Positions 27,970 through 36,331 of a stretch of DNA of 64,000 nt are shown here, piece by piece. Positions within the stretch are counted from its first letter, which is position 1, and the number at the start of each line of letters is the position of its first letter. The notes under the pieces are model-generated. The model ran no database searches, was not told the origin of the DNA, and worked only from the letters and a program-made list of their open reading frames with translations. The position numbers and the translations under genes are program-made. This DNA is from Chitinophagaceae bacterium (GTDB taxonomy: Bacteria; Bacteroidota; Bacteroidia; Chitinophagales; Chitinophagaceae): assembly GCA_016720585.1 (NCBI GenBank), contig JADKKH010000008.1, positions 186,001-250,000 of the forward strand. The letters are read 5' to 3'.

Positions 27970-29130
27970 ATGAAAACATCTGACGCCATCCGTTTATTAA
28001 AACCCTATACAATTTGGGTACTGGCCCCACACCTGGAGTCAGACGACCCGAATATTCAGCATTACTATGATTTCACTCAAAGTATTAAAGAATATACCAG
28101 AGTATTTGCCGAGCTGAAAGCAGAATGGAAATGGCAACCGGTAACCATGGATAATTATATAGATATTATCCGTTCTATCCGGGTTAATACAAATGGCAAA
28201 ACACCTCTTATATTAAATCTTTGCGATGGCGATGAAGTTAATGGCACCCCCGGTGTCTCGGTTATTCATGAATTAGAAAAGAACCAATTGATATATACCG
28301 GGTCGGATGCTCATTTTTTTACCATTACCACTTCAAAGATCCCCATGAAGAAAGCTTTTGATAAAGCCGGTGTTTCTTCTGCTAACTGGAGGGTTATCAC
28401 CGATAAAAAGGGGTCTGTAAAAGGTATTTGCAAAAGAGTTGGGACGCCTATAATTATAAAACCGGCCGTTTCTGGTGGAAGCATGGGGGTATCCGTAAAA
28501 AATGTGGTGCATACCGAAGAGGAATTATTGGCAAGGGTTGATGAGATCAAAAATGGCTACCGCGGCTGGAACCTTTTAGTAGACGGCCTGTTTGTTGAGC
28601 AATTTATTACCGGCCCCGAATTCACCACTTTTATTACCGGATCTGCTGATGATTCTGATAATTGTATAGTATACGAGCCGGTTGAACGGGTTTTTCATAA
28701 ATCATTACCCGAATCCGAGAAATTTTTATCCTTCGACCGCCTTTGGGAAATTTATGAAGATGAAACGCCGATGCCGGCAAATGAGAATTTTTATGAATAC
28801 AGGCCGGTTGAACCTTCTTTGGTTCCCGCTTTGAAGCAACTAAGCCTCGATGCCTATAGATCTTGTGGAGGAAAAGGATACACCCGGATTGATATACGCC
28901 AGGATTCAAGCACCGGCAAACTCTATATGCTGGAAGCAAACGCCCAGTGCGGTCTTAGCGAAGATGAGAATTATACTTCCATTGGGGCTATATTGAAAGT
29001 ATCCAATGTCTCTTTTACTGAAATCATTTCAGAAATACTGAAAGATGCCTTAAGGAGAAGTGTGGTAAAACCTGCCGGGGTTAAAAAATCCGGAACAGCA
29101 AGAAAAAGGAAAACGGTTACCATTAAATAG
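27970..29130 (+). CDS. ATP-grasp ligase (D-Ala-D-Ala ligase-like)
   Basis: The 386-residue protein has an ATP-grasp fold: IIIKPAVSGGSMGVSVKN (nucleotide-binding loop), LFVEQFITGPEFTTFITG (hinge and ATP contact) and GYTRIDIRQDSSTGKLYMLE followed by ANAQCGL (metal ligands D, E and N). Such enzymes activate a carboxylate as acyl-phosphate and join it to an amine. The tail is basic (KKSGTARKRKT), unlike true Ddl. The normal cell-wall ddl is usually part of a dcw-like context, so a specialised peptide or amino-acid ligase is more likely. I prefer the ATG at 27970 (four bases after the SET stop) to a TTG at 27958 inside that gene. Substrates are unknown. Confidence 0.85.
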   Translation: MKTSDAIRLLKPYTIWVLAPHLESDDPNIQHYYDFTQSIKEYTRVFAELKAEWKWQPVTMDNYIDIIRSIRVNTNGKTPLILNLCDGDEVNGTPGVSVIHELEKNQLIYTGSDAHFFTITTSKIPMKKAFDKAGVSSANWRVITDKKGSVKGICKRVGTPIIIKPAVSGGSMGVSVKNVVHTEEELLARVDEIKNGYRGWNLLVDGLFVEQFITGPEFTTFITGSADDSDNCIVYEPVERVFHKSLPESEKFLSFDRLWEIYEDETPMPANENFYEYRPVEPSLVPALKQLSLDAYRSCGGKGYTRIDIRQDSSTGKLYMLEANAQCGLSEDENYTSIGAILKVSNVSFTEIISEILKDALRRSVVKPAGVKKSGTARKRKTVTIK

Positions 29131-29196
29131 TCTTTGTCTTTCCCGGCCACGGGGCGGATGTACTTTATATGCCCCTTGTCATTACCTTAGCGTTGT

Positions 29197-30633
29197 ATGA
29201 AAGTTTGTGTACTTCAGCCAGATTATTCCACTACAGGCGTTGATTATAAAAACTATGACCCCCCCCGGGACTTATCTGTATTGATACCTGAAGCAGAAGT
29301 ACATAATGTCTTTCTTAATAAGCTTACTACTTACAGACAACTGAAAGATCTCAGCAAACAGGGGTATGATATTTTTGTAAACCTGTGTGAAGGTTACCTG
29401 GAATGGGAAATTCCGAGTATTGATGTTATTTATACATTGGAGATCCTGAACCTTCCTTTTACGGGGCCCACCACAAAATTGTACGACCCGCCCAAAGAAC
29501 TGATGAAATACCTGGCCTATTGTGAAGGAGTAAAGACGCCCGGGTATAGTATTATTAACGAGCTAAATGATGTTAATGATGCGGTGGAGCATTTATCGTT
29601 TCCCTTATTTGTAAAACCGGCCAAAGCCGGCGATAGCCTGGGTGTTGATGAACACTCCCTGGTGCATAATAAAATTGAACTACAGCAAAAATGTATCAGC
29701 ATACTGGATGAATACGGCCCACTGCTGGTAGAAGAATATGTTGCCGGCAGAGAATTTACCGTGCTGGTTGCTGCAAATGCGGAAGGGCACAACTGTACAG
29801 TCTTTCGCCCGGTAGAATATTTATTTCCTGAAGGAAGAGAATTTAAAACATATGCATTAAAAACCTCTGAACTGCATCCCGATTGTAATGTTCCCTGTAA
29901 AGACGATGTTTTGGACAAACAACTCCGCGCTGCAACTGAAAAAATATTCAAAGGGTTTAATGGTGTTGGCTATGCAAGATTAGATTTCCGGGTCAATGAA
30001 AAGCAGGAGGTCTTTTTTCTTGAAATCAATTTTACCTGCTCTGTCTTTTATAAGGATGGTTACGAGGGTTCGGCCGATTTTATTTTGAAATATGATGGTA
30101 TCGGTCAGGCCGGTTTCTTACGACATATGATAGCAGAAGGAATAGCCCGTCATGAACGGGGGAAGAAACCTTATAGAATGAAAGGCAACGCTATTGCAGG
30201 CTATGGCATTTATGCGAACCGGGGTATAAAAAAGGGGGAAATAATTTTTAAAGGAGAAGGCCGGGCACAACGAATCATCACCAAGCGGTTTGTAGAAAAA
30301 AACTGGAACGAAGAAGAAAAAATGCATTTCCGCCGCTATGCTTACCCTGTCAGTGAAGAACTTTTTATTCTTTGGGACGATGACCCATCTGAATGGGCTC
30401 CCCAGAACCACAGCTGCGACCCTAACACTGTTTTTGACGGTTTAGATGTATTAGTAATAAAGAACATATCTAAGGGTCAGGAAATCACTCTTGATTACGC
30501 TAATTTCCTGGATGAGAATATGGAACCATTTTATTGTCAGTGTGGTTCTCCTAAATGCAGGGGAAAAATTACTGGCGCTCCATCTAATTCGTTAACCTTG
30601 CGGGAACAAAAATTACTCCGGTTAAACTCCTGA
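29197..30633 (+). CDS. Fusion protein: ATP-grasp ligase plus C-terminal SET domain
   Basis: Residues 1-320 are an ATP-grasp ligase: LFVKPAKAGDSLGVDEHSL, LLVEEYVAGREFTVLVAAN, and GYARLDFRVNEKQEVFFLEI followed by NFTCSVF with the metal-binding D/E/N. Residues about 340-478 are a SET domain: GYGIYANRGIKKGEIIFKGE, PQNHSCDPNTVFD, KGQEITLDYANFLDE and post-SET FYCQCGSPKCRGKITGA. Ligase and methyltransferase in one chain imply that both act on the same substrate. An interdomain linker (HERGKKPYRMKGNAIAG) joins them. TACCTTAG, a possible -7 element, ends six bases before the ATG, so an internal promoter is conceivable. I know of no characterised enzyme with this architecture. Confidence 0.85.
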   Translation: MKVCVLQPDYSTTGVDYKNYDPPRDLSVLIPEAEVHNVFLNKLTTYRQLKDLSKQGYDIFVNLCEGYLEWEIPSIDVIYTLEILNLPFTGPTTKLYDPPKELMKYLAYCEGVKTPGYSIINELNDVNDAVEHLSFPLFVKPAKAGDSLGVDEHSLVHNKIELQQKCISILDEYGPLLVEEYVAGREFTVLVAANAEGHNCTVFRPVEYLFPEGREFKTYALKTSELHPDCNVPCKDDVLDKQLRAATEKIFKGFNGVGYARLDFRVNEKQEVFFLEINFTCSVFYKDGYEGSADFILKYDGIGQAGFLRHMIAEGIARHERGKKPYRMKGNAIAGYGIYANRGIKKGEIIFKGEGRAQRIITKRFVEKNWNEEEKMHFRRYAYPVSEELFILWDDDPSEWAPQNHSCDPNTVFDGLDVLVIKNISKGQEITLDYANFLDENMEPFYCQCGSPKCRGKITGAPSNSLTLREQKLLRLNS

Positions 30634-30729
30634 GATCCGTTCAGGTCTTATATAGCAATCCATTATTTTTTACAGATAGCATTGGTTTGTTAGCCATGCA
30701 AAATGATGATTTATCATAAAAGGTGAACT

Positions 30730-31620
30730 ATGTCCCGATTTGCCATACTCAGACAAATAATGCTGCAACACCGATACCGGTTGGCAATTACATATTCCCT
30801 TTTTTCCCTGGAAATGTTAGGTAGTTTACTACGTCCCTTTTTCCTGGGAATGGCTCTGAATGATCTGATAAAAGGAAGCTACCAGGGTCTTATTATTTTA
30901 ACTGCTGTACATTTCAGCTGGCTGATAATTGGTACAATAAGGCATCGTCTTGATACCAGGACCTATTCCGCTATTTATACTTCTTTGGTTACAAAATTTC
31001 TTGCCCGCAGGTATAATAAAACAGATGTATCAAAGCTCAGTGCTCACTCTACCCTGGCCCGCGAGTTTGTTGATTTCCTTGAATTTGACCTGGCTTATGT
31101 AGTAGAAGCCATTTACAGTATTGTTGGTTCTTTGTTGCTTTTGTTTTTCTATGATACTTCAGTTGTTCTTGTTTGCCTGGGTATACTGTTTCCGGTCATT
31201 GGTTTCAGTTATTTGTATGGTAAAAAGATGAAGAACCTCAACAGGCAAAAAAATGATGAATTAGAAAAGCAGGTGGATATTATTGCTACCGGTAATAATC
31301 ATAGTATCCGTCAGCACTATGATAATTTAAGAAAATGGCAGATCCGTATCAGTGACCAGGAAGCCTGGAATTTTGGTATAATGGAGGTTTTGGTAATGGT
31401 AGTGATCGGCGTTTCCTTATTAATTACGAATAAAGCTGCCGGAGTGGGTATAGAGGCCGGAAGCCTGATTGGTATCTACAGCTATATCCAGCGGTTTGTT
31501 TCCGGACTGGATACGATACCGTATACGGTACAGCGTATTTCATCGCTACATGATATTACCCGGAGAATAGAATTACAACAGTCAGATTTAGCAGAGCCGG
31601 TGTTAAAAGAAGTGGCTTAA
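30730..31620 (+). CDS. ABC-transporter six-helix membrane domain protein without an ATPase domain
   Basis: The 296-residue protein has about six membrane helices (examples: LAITYSLFSLEMLGSLLRPF, YQGLIILTAVHFSWLIIGTI, AIYSIVGSLLLLFFYDTSVV and FGIMEVLVMVVIGVSLLITN) and matches the ABC membrane domain type (ABC_membrane_3-like). It ends at SLHDITRRIELQQSDLAEPV, where full exporters would start their nucleotide-binding domain. No Walker A or ABC signature is present, and none of the four genes here supplies one. It lies 96 bases after the ATP-grasp/SET fusion in the same direction, so it may export or anchor the product or depend on an ATPase encoded elsewhere. Confidence 0.75.
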   Translation: MSRFAILRQIMLQHRYRLAITYSLFSLEMLGSLLRPFFLGMALNDLIKGSYQGLIILTAVHFSWLIIGTIRHRLDTRTYSAIYTSLVTKFLARRYNKTDVSKLSAHSTLAREFVDFLEFDLAYVVEAIYSIVGSLLLLFFYDTSVVLVCLGILFPVIGFSYLYGKKMKNLNRQKNDELEKQVDIIATGNNHSIRQHYDNLRKWQIRISDQEAWNFGIMEVLVMVVIGVSLLITNKAAGVGIEAGSLIGIYSYIQRFVSGLDTIPYTVQRISSLHDITRRIELQQSDLAEPVLKEVA

Positions 31621-31622
31621 GG

Positions 31623-33485
31623 CTATCGTCCCATAAAGACCATCAATATCTGCACATCGCTGGGGTTAATACCGGATATACGGCTGGCCTGCCCAAGGGT
31701 TCTGGGTTTTATTTTACCGAGTTTTTCCCGGGCTTCATTTCCAAGGGAAGTGATCTTTTTATAATCAAATGAATCCGGGATTTCTAACTCTTCAAGGAGG
31801 GACATTTTTTTAACCAGCTCTTTTTCTTTTTCTATATACACTTCATATTTCACCTGGATAGAAGCCTGCTCAATCGAATCTTTTGAAAAATCTTTTAATG
31901 CTGCCTGTAATCCCGGCAATACATTTGCCATATCCTCCAGTTCCACATCGGGGCGGAGTAATATTTTTTGAGCCTTTTGTTTTTCTGTAATCGGTGAAGA
32001 ATTAATAGAAACGAAATAAGCATTGATTTCTTCTGGTTCAACAGCGAACTCCTTTAGAATGGATTTTATTTTTTCAACACTATTTTTTTTATCCAACACT
32101 TTATTCATTCGTTCCTGTGATGCCAGACCTAAGCGATAACTCAATTCTGTCAAGCGCAGATCGGCATTGTCTTGTCTTAACAAGGTTCTGAACTCTGCTC
32201 TTGATGTAAACATCCGGTAAGGCTCATCCGTTCCTTTGCTTATCAGATCATCAATGAGAACTCCAATGTATGCTTCACTTCTTTTCAAAATAACTGGTTC
32301 CAGGCTCTTGTTTTTTTGATGTGCATTGATACCAGCCATTAGTCCCTGGCAAGCGGCTTCTTCATAGCCTGTGGTACCATTTATCTGGCCTGCAAAAAAC
32401 AAATGCTGGATCAACTTGGTTTCCAATGTATATTTTAACTGTGTCGGCGGAAAGAAATCATATTCGATAGCATAGCCGGGTCTGAACATTTTCACTTTTT
32501 CAAAACCCACTATATTACGAAGAGCTTCGTATTGTACTTCTTCCGGCAGGGAAGTTGAGAATCCATTTACATATATTTCTACCGTATTCCATCCTTCAGG
32601 TTCAATAAAAAGCTGGTGTCTGTCTCTTTCAGCAAAGCGATTGATCTTGTCCTCGATGCTCGGGCAATACCTTGGTCCTGTTCCGTCGATCCTACCGGCA
32701 AACATGGGACTTCTTGAGAATCCGGTTTTCAAAACATCATGTACTTTTTGACTGGTATAGGTTATCCAGCAACTTCTTTGGGTTGTTGGCTTTTCCGTTT
32801 CTAAAAAAGAAAAGCCCACAATCTCATCGTCCCCTTTCTGTTCTTCCATTTTACTATAATCCAGGCTACGACCATCAATCCGGGGAGGCGTCCCTGTTTT
32901 CAGGCGGTCACTTTCAAATCCAAGGGAAACTAATTGCTCAGTAATGCCCGTTGCCGCTTTCTCTGCCATCCTCCCACCCCCAAAATTTTTTTCTCCAATA
33001 TGAACGATTCCATTCAGAAATGTTCCATTGGTAAGTACCACCGATTTAGATCTTATCTCATGTCCCAAACCCGTGACTACACCCTGGCACACCCCGTCTT
33101 TTATCAGAAGTCCGGTTACCATATCCTGGTAAAAATCAAGATTTGGTGTTTTCTCCAGCATTTCCCGCCATTTTATAGAAAAAAGCATCCGGTCGTTCTG
33201 TGCCCTTGGACTCCACATGGCTGGACCCTTACTCCGGTTCAACATTCTGAACTGGATGGTGGACTGGTCGGTCACAATTCCAGAATATCCCCCCAAAGCA
33301 TCTATTTCTCTCACAATCTGGCCTTTAGCAATACCTCCCATGGCAGGATTACAACTCATTTGGGCAATAGTCTGCATATTCATGGTCACCAAAAGAGTTT
33401 TGGAACCAAGATTTGCCGCCGCCGCTGCCGCTTCACAACCAGCATGACCAGCACCAACTACTATTACATCGTATTCTGGAAACAT
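31623..33485 (-). CDS. mnmG: tRNA uridine-5-carboxymethylaminomethyl modification enzyme MnmG (GidA)
   Basis: The 620-residue protein has the FAD-binding VIVVGAGHAGCEAAAAAANL, the conserved RMLNRSKGPAMWSPRAQNDR, GTGPRYCPSIEDKINRF and the C-terminal ASRISGINPSDVQILM region, the standard MnmG length and order. With MnmE it installs the cmnm5 or nm5 group at wobble U34 of tRNAs, using FAD and methylenetetrahydrofolate. TACCTTTG, a full -7 match (33493-33500 on the minus strand), ends about seven bases before the ATG, so the transcript may have almost no leader. parS-like palindromes lie just upstream. It converges on the ABC membrane gene. Confidence 0.95.
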   Translation of the reverse strand: MFPEYDVIVVGAGHAGCEAAAAAANLGSKTLLVTMNMQTIAQMSCNPAMGGIAKGQIVREIDALGGYSGIVTDQSTIQFRMLNRSKGPAMWSPRAQNDRMLFSIKWREMLEKTPNLDFYQDMVTGLLIKDGVCQGVVTGLGHEIRSKSVVLTNGTFLNGIVHIGEKNFGGGRMAEKAATGITEQLVSLGFESDRLKTGTPPRIDGRSLDYSKMEEQKGDDEIVGFSFLETEKPTTQRSCWITYTSQKVHDVLKTGFSRSPMFAGRIDGTGPRYCPSIEDKINRFAERDRHQLFIEPEGWNTVEIYVNGFSTSLPEEVQYEALRNIVGFEKVKMFRPGYAIEYDFFPPTQLKYTLETKLIQHLFFAGQINGTTGYEEAACQGLMAGINAHQKNKSLEPVILKRSEAYIGVLIDDLISKGTDEPYRMFTSRAEFRTLLRQDNADLRLTELSYRLGLASQERMNKVLDKKNSVEKIKSILKEFAVEPEEINAYFVSINSSPITEKQKAQKILLRPDVELEDMANVLPGLQAALKDFSKDSIEQASIQVKYEVYIEKEKELVKKMSLLEELEIPDSFDYKKITSLGNEAREKLGKIKPRTLGQASRISGINPSDVQILMVFMGR

Positions 33486-33554
33486 AAGTCGGCAAAGGTA
33501 CTATTAATCGCATAGTAGGAAAGTAGAAATGTGCTGCTTTAGAGTCAAAAACAT

Positions 33555-33611
33555 GGTTTCACGGGAAACAGCGAAATGTTTCAGGATGAAACATTTTTTT
33601 CACGTGGAACC
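33555..33611. promoter_or_regulatory. Cluster of three parS-like palindromes next to mnmG
   Basis: Three elements resemble the ParB site TGTTTCACGTGGAACA or its symmetric form: GGTTTCACGGGAAACA at 33555-33570 (14 of 16 against TGTTTCACGTGAAACA), ATGTTTCA-GGA-TGAAACAT at 33576-33594 (perfect 8-base arms), and TTTTTCACGTGGAACC at 33596-33611 (14 of 16). The last overlaps the ybeY stop. Bacterial parS sites often cluster near gidA/mnmG and the chromosome origin, which makes this context plausible. ParB binding is inferred. Confidence 0.5.
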
Positions 33612-34079
33612 ATACTTTTGATAAAAGGAAAGGTAAAACTCCTCTTTTTCCCTCATTTTATCTTTTTCAACCTTTCTTTTGTCCTTATAACCACACAAAT
33701 GCAGGGCTCCATGAAAAATTACCCGGTGAAGCTCGGATTTGAAAGAAGTACCAAGAGTTTTTGAGTTATCCTTAACCCGGTCAATACTAATATATATTTC
33801 TCCCTGGATTGAACTCGTCTCTGAAAGGTCGAATGTTATAATGTCCGTATAGAAATTATGATTCAGGAATTGACGATTAATTTTCAGAAGGGCCTTGTCG
33901 GTACAGAAAATGTAATTAATGGATATTAGCTTCTTGCCTTCTTTTTTGAAAATTGATTGGATGTAGCGCTTTAATTTCCCTCTATTTGCCAGTGAGAATT
34001 TGACATCCTGGTAAAAAAAACAAATATTTAGCCCGCCCCTGTTGCTATCAGGATTCGGGATTACAGAGGAATGGGGCAT
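33600..34079 (-). CDS. ybeY: Endoribonuclease YbeY (rRNA maturation factor)
   Basis: The protein ends with the zinc signature HRVIFHGALHLCGYKDKRK, a variant of HGxLHLxGYDH in which the last histidine is replaced by Lys-Asp-Lys. DIITFDLSE and GEIYISIDRVKDNSKTL are the other conserved YbeY segments. YbeY takes part in 16S rRNA 3' processing and ribosome quality control. The ATG at 34079 gives 159 residues; the family core starts at LNICFFYQDV, so about 18 residues are extra at the N-terminus. A TTG at 34106 is the alternative. It is divergent from feoA. Confidence 0.85.
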   Translation of the reverse strand: MPHSSVIPNPDSNRGGLNICFFYQDVKFSLANRGKLKRYIQSIFKKEGKKLISINYIFCTDKALLKINRQFLNHNFYTDIITFDLSETSSIQGEIYISIDRVKDNSKTLGTSFKSELHRVIFHGALHLCGYKDKRKVEKDKMREKEEFYLSFYQKYGST

Positions 34080-34141
34080 AATTTCAAATTTCGTAAACAA
34101 AAGCAAACTAACAAGGGTAGTTTTGTAATATAAATTTGAAA

Positions 34142-34372
34142 ATGATTGTCAAGCTATCAGAAATGAAATCAGGACAGGAGGGTATAATTAAGGAATTCAA
34201 CAATAATGAAATTTTCCTGAAATTGATGGAAATGGGCTGTGTACCAGGGGAAAGGATTCTGCTGGAGCAGATAGCTCCTCTTGGCGATCCCATTTCAGTA
34301 AGCGTGTCTGGTTATCATCTTAGCCTGAGATTAAATGAAGCAGAGCACATATTAGTAGAATTAAAACATTGA
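34142..34372 (+). CDS. feoA: FeoA-family ferrous iron transport regulator
   Basis: The protein (76 residues from ATG 34142) is one SH3-like FeoA domain: MIVKLSEMKSGQEGIIKEFN, LMEMGCVPGERILLEQIAPL and GDPISVSVSGYHLSLRLNEA, the usual order of the family. FeoA assists the FeoB iron(II) pump. Usually feoA sits beside feoB; here feoB is 4.2 kb away on the opposite strand. A TTG at 34136 is an alternative start. Confidence 0.88.
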   Translation: MIVKLSEMKSGQEGIIKEFNNNEIFLKLMEMGCVPGERILLEQIAPLGDPISVSVSGYHLSLRLNEAEHILVELKH

Positions 34373-34428
34373 ATATCAAATATATACATATATATTATTA
34401 TAGGGTATCATAACGCAATCAGGTTTTA

Positions 34429-35001
34429 ATGAAAATTGGTTTATACTTTGGCTCTTTCAACCCGGTTCATGTTGCCCACCTTATAATTGCGAACCAGGTT
34501 CTGAATGACACAGACATTGAAAAGATCTGGTTTGTTGTATCTCCGCAAAACCCATTTAAAACCGGTTCCAATTTATTAAACGAATATCACCGGCTGCATT
34601 TGATACGCCTGGCAACGGATGATGATGTGCGCATTAAAGCTTCTGATATTGAATTTACTTTACCTAAACCATCCTATACAACAAATACGTTGGTCTATCT
34701 CGCTGAAAAATACCCGGAGCATGAGTTTTGTATTATTATGGGTAGTGATAGTTTTCAAAATCTTCACAAGTGGAAAAACTATGAAGTTATAATAAAAAAT
34801 TACCCGGTATATGTTTATCCCCGGCCGGGTTTTGAAATAGAAAATCATATCGGCGCCACCCTGCATATACTGGAGGTGCCGCTTCTTCAATTATCGGCTA
34901 CGCTTATCCGTAAGTATATCCGGGAAGGAAAATCAGTGCGGTATATGGTCCCTGATAAAGTACTGGAAGAAATAGAAAAAGGGGGATATTATAAGAAGTA
35001 G
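34429..35001 (+). CDS. nadD: Nicotinate-nucleotide adenylyltransferase
   Basis: The 190-residue protein starts MKIGLYFGSFNPVHVAHLII with the nucleotidyltransferase GxFxPxHxxH motif. It continues KIWFVVSPQNPFK, FCIIMGSDSFQNLHKWKNYE (GxDxxxxLxxW) and the C-terminal LSATLIRKYIREG, the ISxTxIR-type motif. NadD adenylates nicotinate mononucleotide in NAD synthesis in the cytoplasm. The start codon has about 56 AT-rich bases before it after feoA. It is convergent with chrA, two bases away. Confidence 0.93.
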   Translation: MKIGLYFGSFNPVHVAHLIIANQVLNDTDIEKIWFVVSPQNPFKTGSNLLNEYHRLHLIRLATDDDVRIKASDIEFTLPKPSYTTNTLVYLAEKYPEHEFCIIMGSDSFQNLHKWKNYEVIIKNYPVYVYPRPGFEIENHIGATLHILEVPLLQLSATLIRKYIREGKSVRYMVPDKVLEEIEKGGYYKK

Positions 35002-35003
35002 TT

Positions 35004-36245
35004 TCAGAAAAAATAACCCAGGGCCAGACAGCCCAATACAATAATGGGCGCAGCGATCCGGGTGAAATTCAGTAATAAAAATGTGCCAAACATCGCAAGT
35101 ACACTGATGGAACTACTTAACGGCTTGAATTCAGAAAAAGAAATATCCTTCATGATATAAAAAGTAGAGGCGATCATTATCCCCACAACAACAGCATTAA
35201 TTCCCTCCAGTGAACGATATACAGCTGCATACTTTTTCAAATTATTCCAGATAGGAAAAAAGAATAATACTAATAAGGCACTGGGAAGAAAAATAGCAAT
35301 CATACCAATAAGGCAGCCGATGATCTGCATCTCTGTGCCCATATCTTTCAGGGCCATACCTCCGGCAAAGGAGGCAATAGAAAAAACAGGTCCCGGAACT
35401 GCTCTAACTATACCCATGGCCGTGTAAATATCTTTTTCGTCGATCTGTACAGCATCGGGGTTTCTTTCTTTAATGGCTTCTGGTCTTACACTCCATTGTT
35501 CATACATCATGGGCATTAAAACCTGGCCGCCTCCAAAAACAAGACTTCCCATGCGATAAGTGTTTTCAAAAAGATTTATGGGTTTTCGATTTGGCCATCC
35601 ATCTTTTCGGGCCATTTCACTCACGATCCCTGCTGCAATAAAGATGATTCCAAAGAGCCAGAAATTCCACCAGCGGATCTTTCTGGGTTTTTGTTCCAGC
35701 TGGGGAATACGTTTTCGGCTTACATTGGTGATTACCCCCCCGGCAATGATCAAAGTTGGAATGACCCAGGGTTGGCCAAACAGAAAATAAGTTGTCCCAA
35801 CACTGATGAACATAATGATCCAGGTGATAGGATTTTTTATGGCCAGCGGGAATGTAGAAAATGCAGCAAAAGCTAAAAAACCTGCCGCCATGGAAGGGAT
35901 AAATTTGAAAATATCGGTCCCCATCTGGCGCTGATCAATATAGTGTAACAAAAAAGACAGGGCGCCCATCAATATTGAAGCAGGAAAAATCCAGATTAAT
36001 AAAGTAAGAACGGCCAATGGCACGCCCCCTCTTTTATATCCGATCAAGGTTAATGTTTGGGTTGAGGAGGCCCCGGGAAGGAGTTGACAAAAAGCATTGT
36101 ATTCCATCAATTCCTCTTCGGTAACATAAGGTCTTTTGTACACAAAAGTTTTCATCATCATGCCTATATGTGCCTGGGGTCCGCCAAAAGCGGTAATACT
36201 GTGTAAAAAAACAGCCTTTAGAAAAGGAATATGACGCAGCAGCAT
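35004..36245 (-). CDS. chrA: ChrA-type chromate transporter
   Basis: The 413-residue protein is hydrophobic with about ten to twelve helices in two homologous halves, as in long ChrA proteins. [18 protein letters not shown] and the [20 protein letters not shown] segment are the N-terminal signature; [17 protein letters not shown] and [19 protein letters not shown] are the equivalents in the second half. The family exports chromate driven by the membrane potential. No chromate regulator (ChrB or others) is beside it. Annotated from sequence similarity; the actual anion is unproven. Confidence 0.9.
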   Translation of the reverse strand: MLLRHIPFLKAVFLHSITAFGGPQAHIGMMMKTFVYKRPYVTEEELMEYNAFCQLLPGASSTQTLTLIGYKRGGVPLAVLTLLIWIFPASILMGALSFLLHYIDQRQMGTDIFKFIPSMAAGFLAFAAFSTFPLAIKNPITWIIMFISVGTTYFLFGQPWVIPTLIIAGGVITNVSRKRIPQLEQKPRKIRWWNFWLFGIIFIAAGIVSEMARKDGWPNRKPINLFENTYRMGSLVFGGGQVLMPMMYEQWSVRPEAIKERNPDAVQIDEKDIYTAMGIVRAVPGPVFSIASFAGGMALKDMGTEMQIIGCLIGMIAIFLPSALLVLFFFPIWNNLKKYAAVYRSLEGINAVVVGIMIASTFYIMKDISFSEFKPLSSSISVLAMFGTFLLLNFTRIAAPIIVLGCLALGYFF

Positions 36246-36331
36246 GGAGGATTAAATATAAATAAAATCAGCTTATTTAAGAATGATAGAGAATAAAAGA
36301 GTAATTACAGTAAATTCATAAAAAATAGTCT

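Noticed and set aside
32934..33515. 193-codon plus-strand open frame
   Set aside because: It is the shadow of the 5' half of mnmG.
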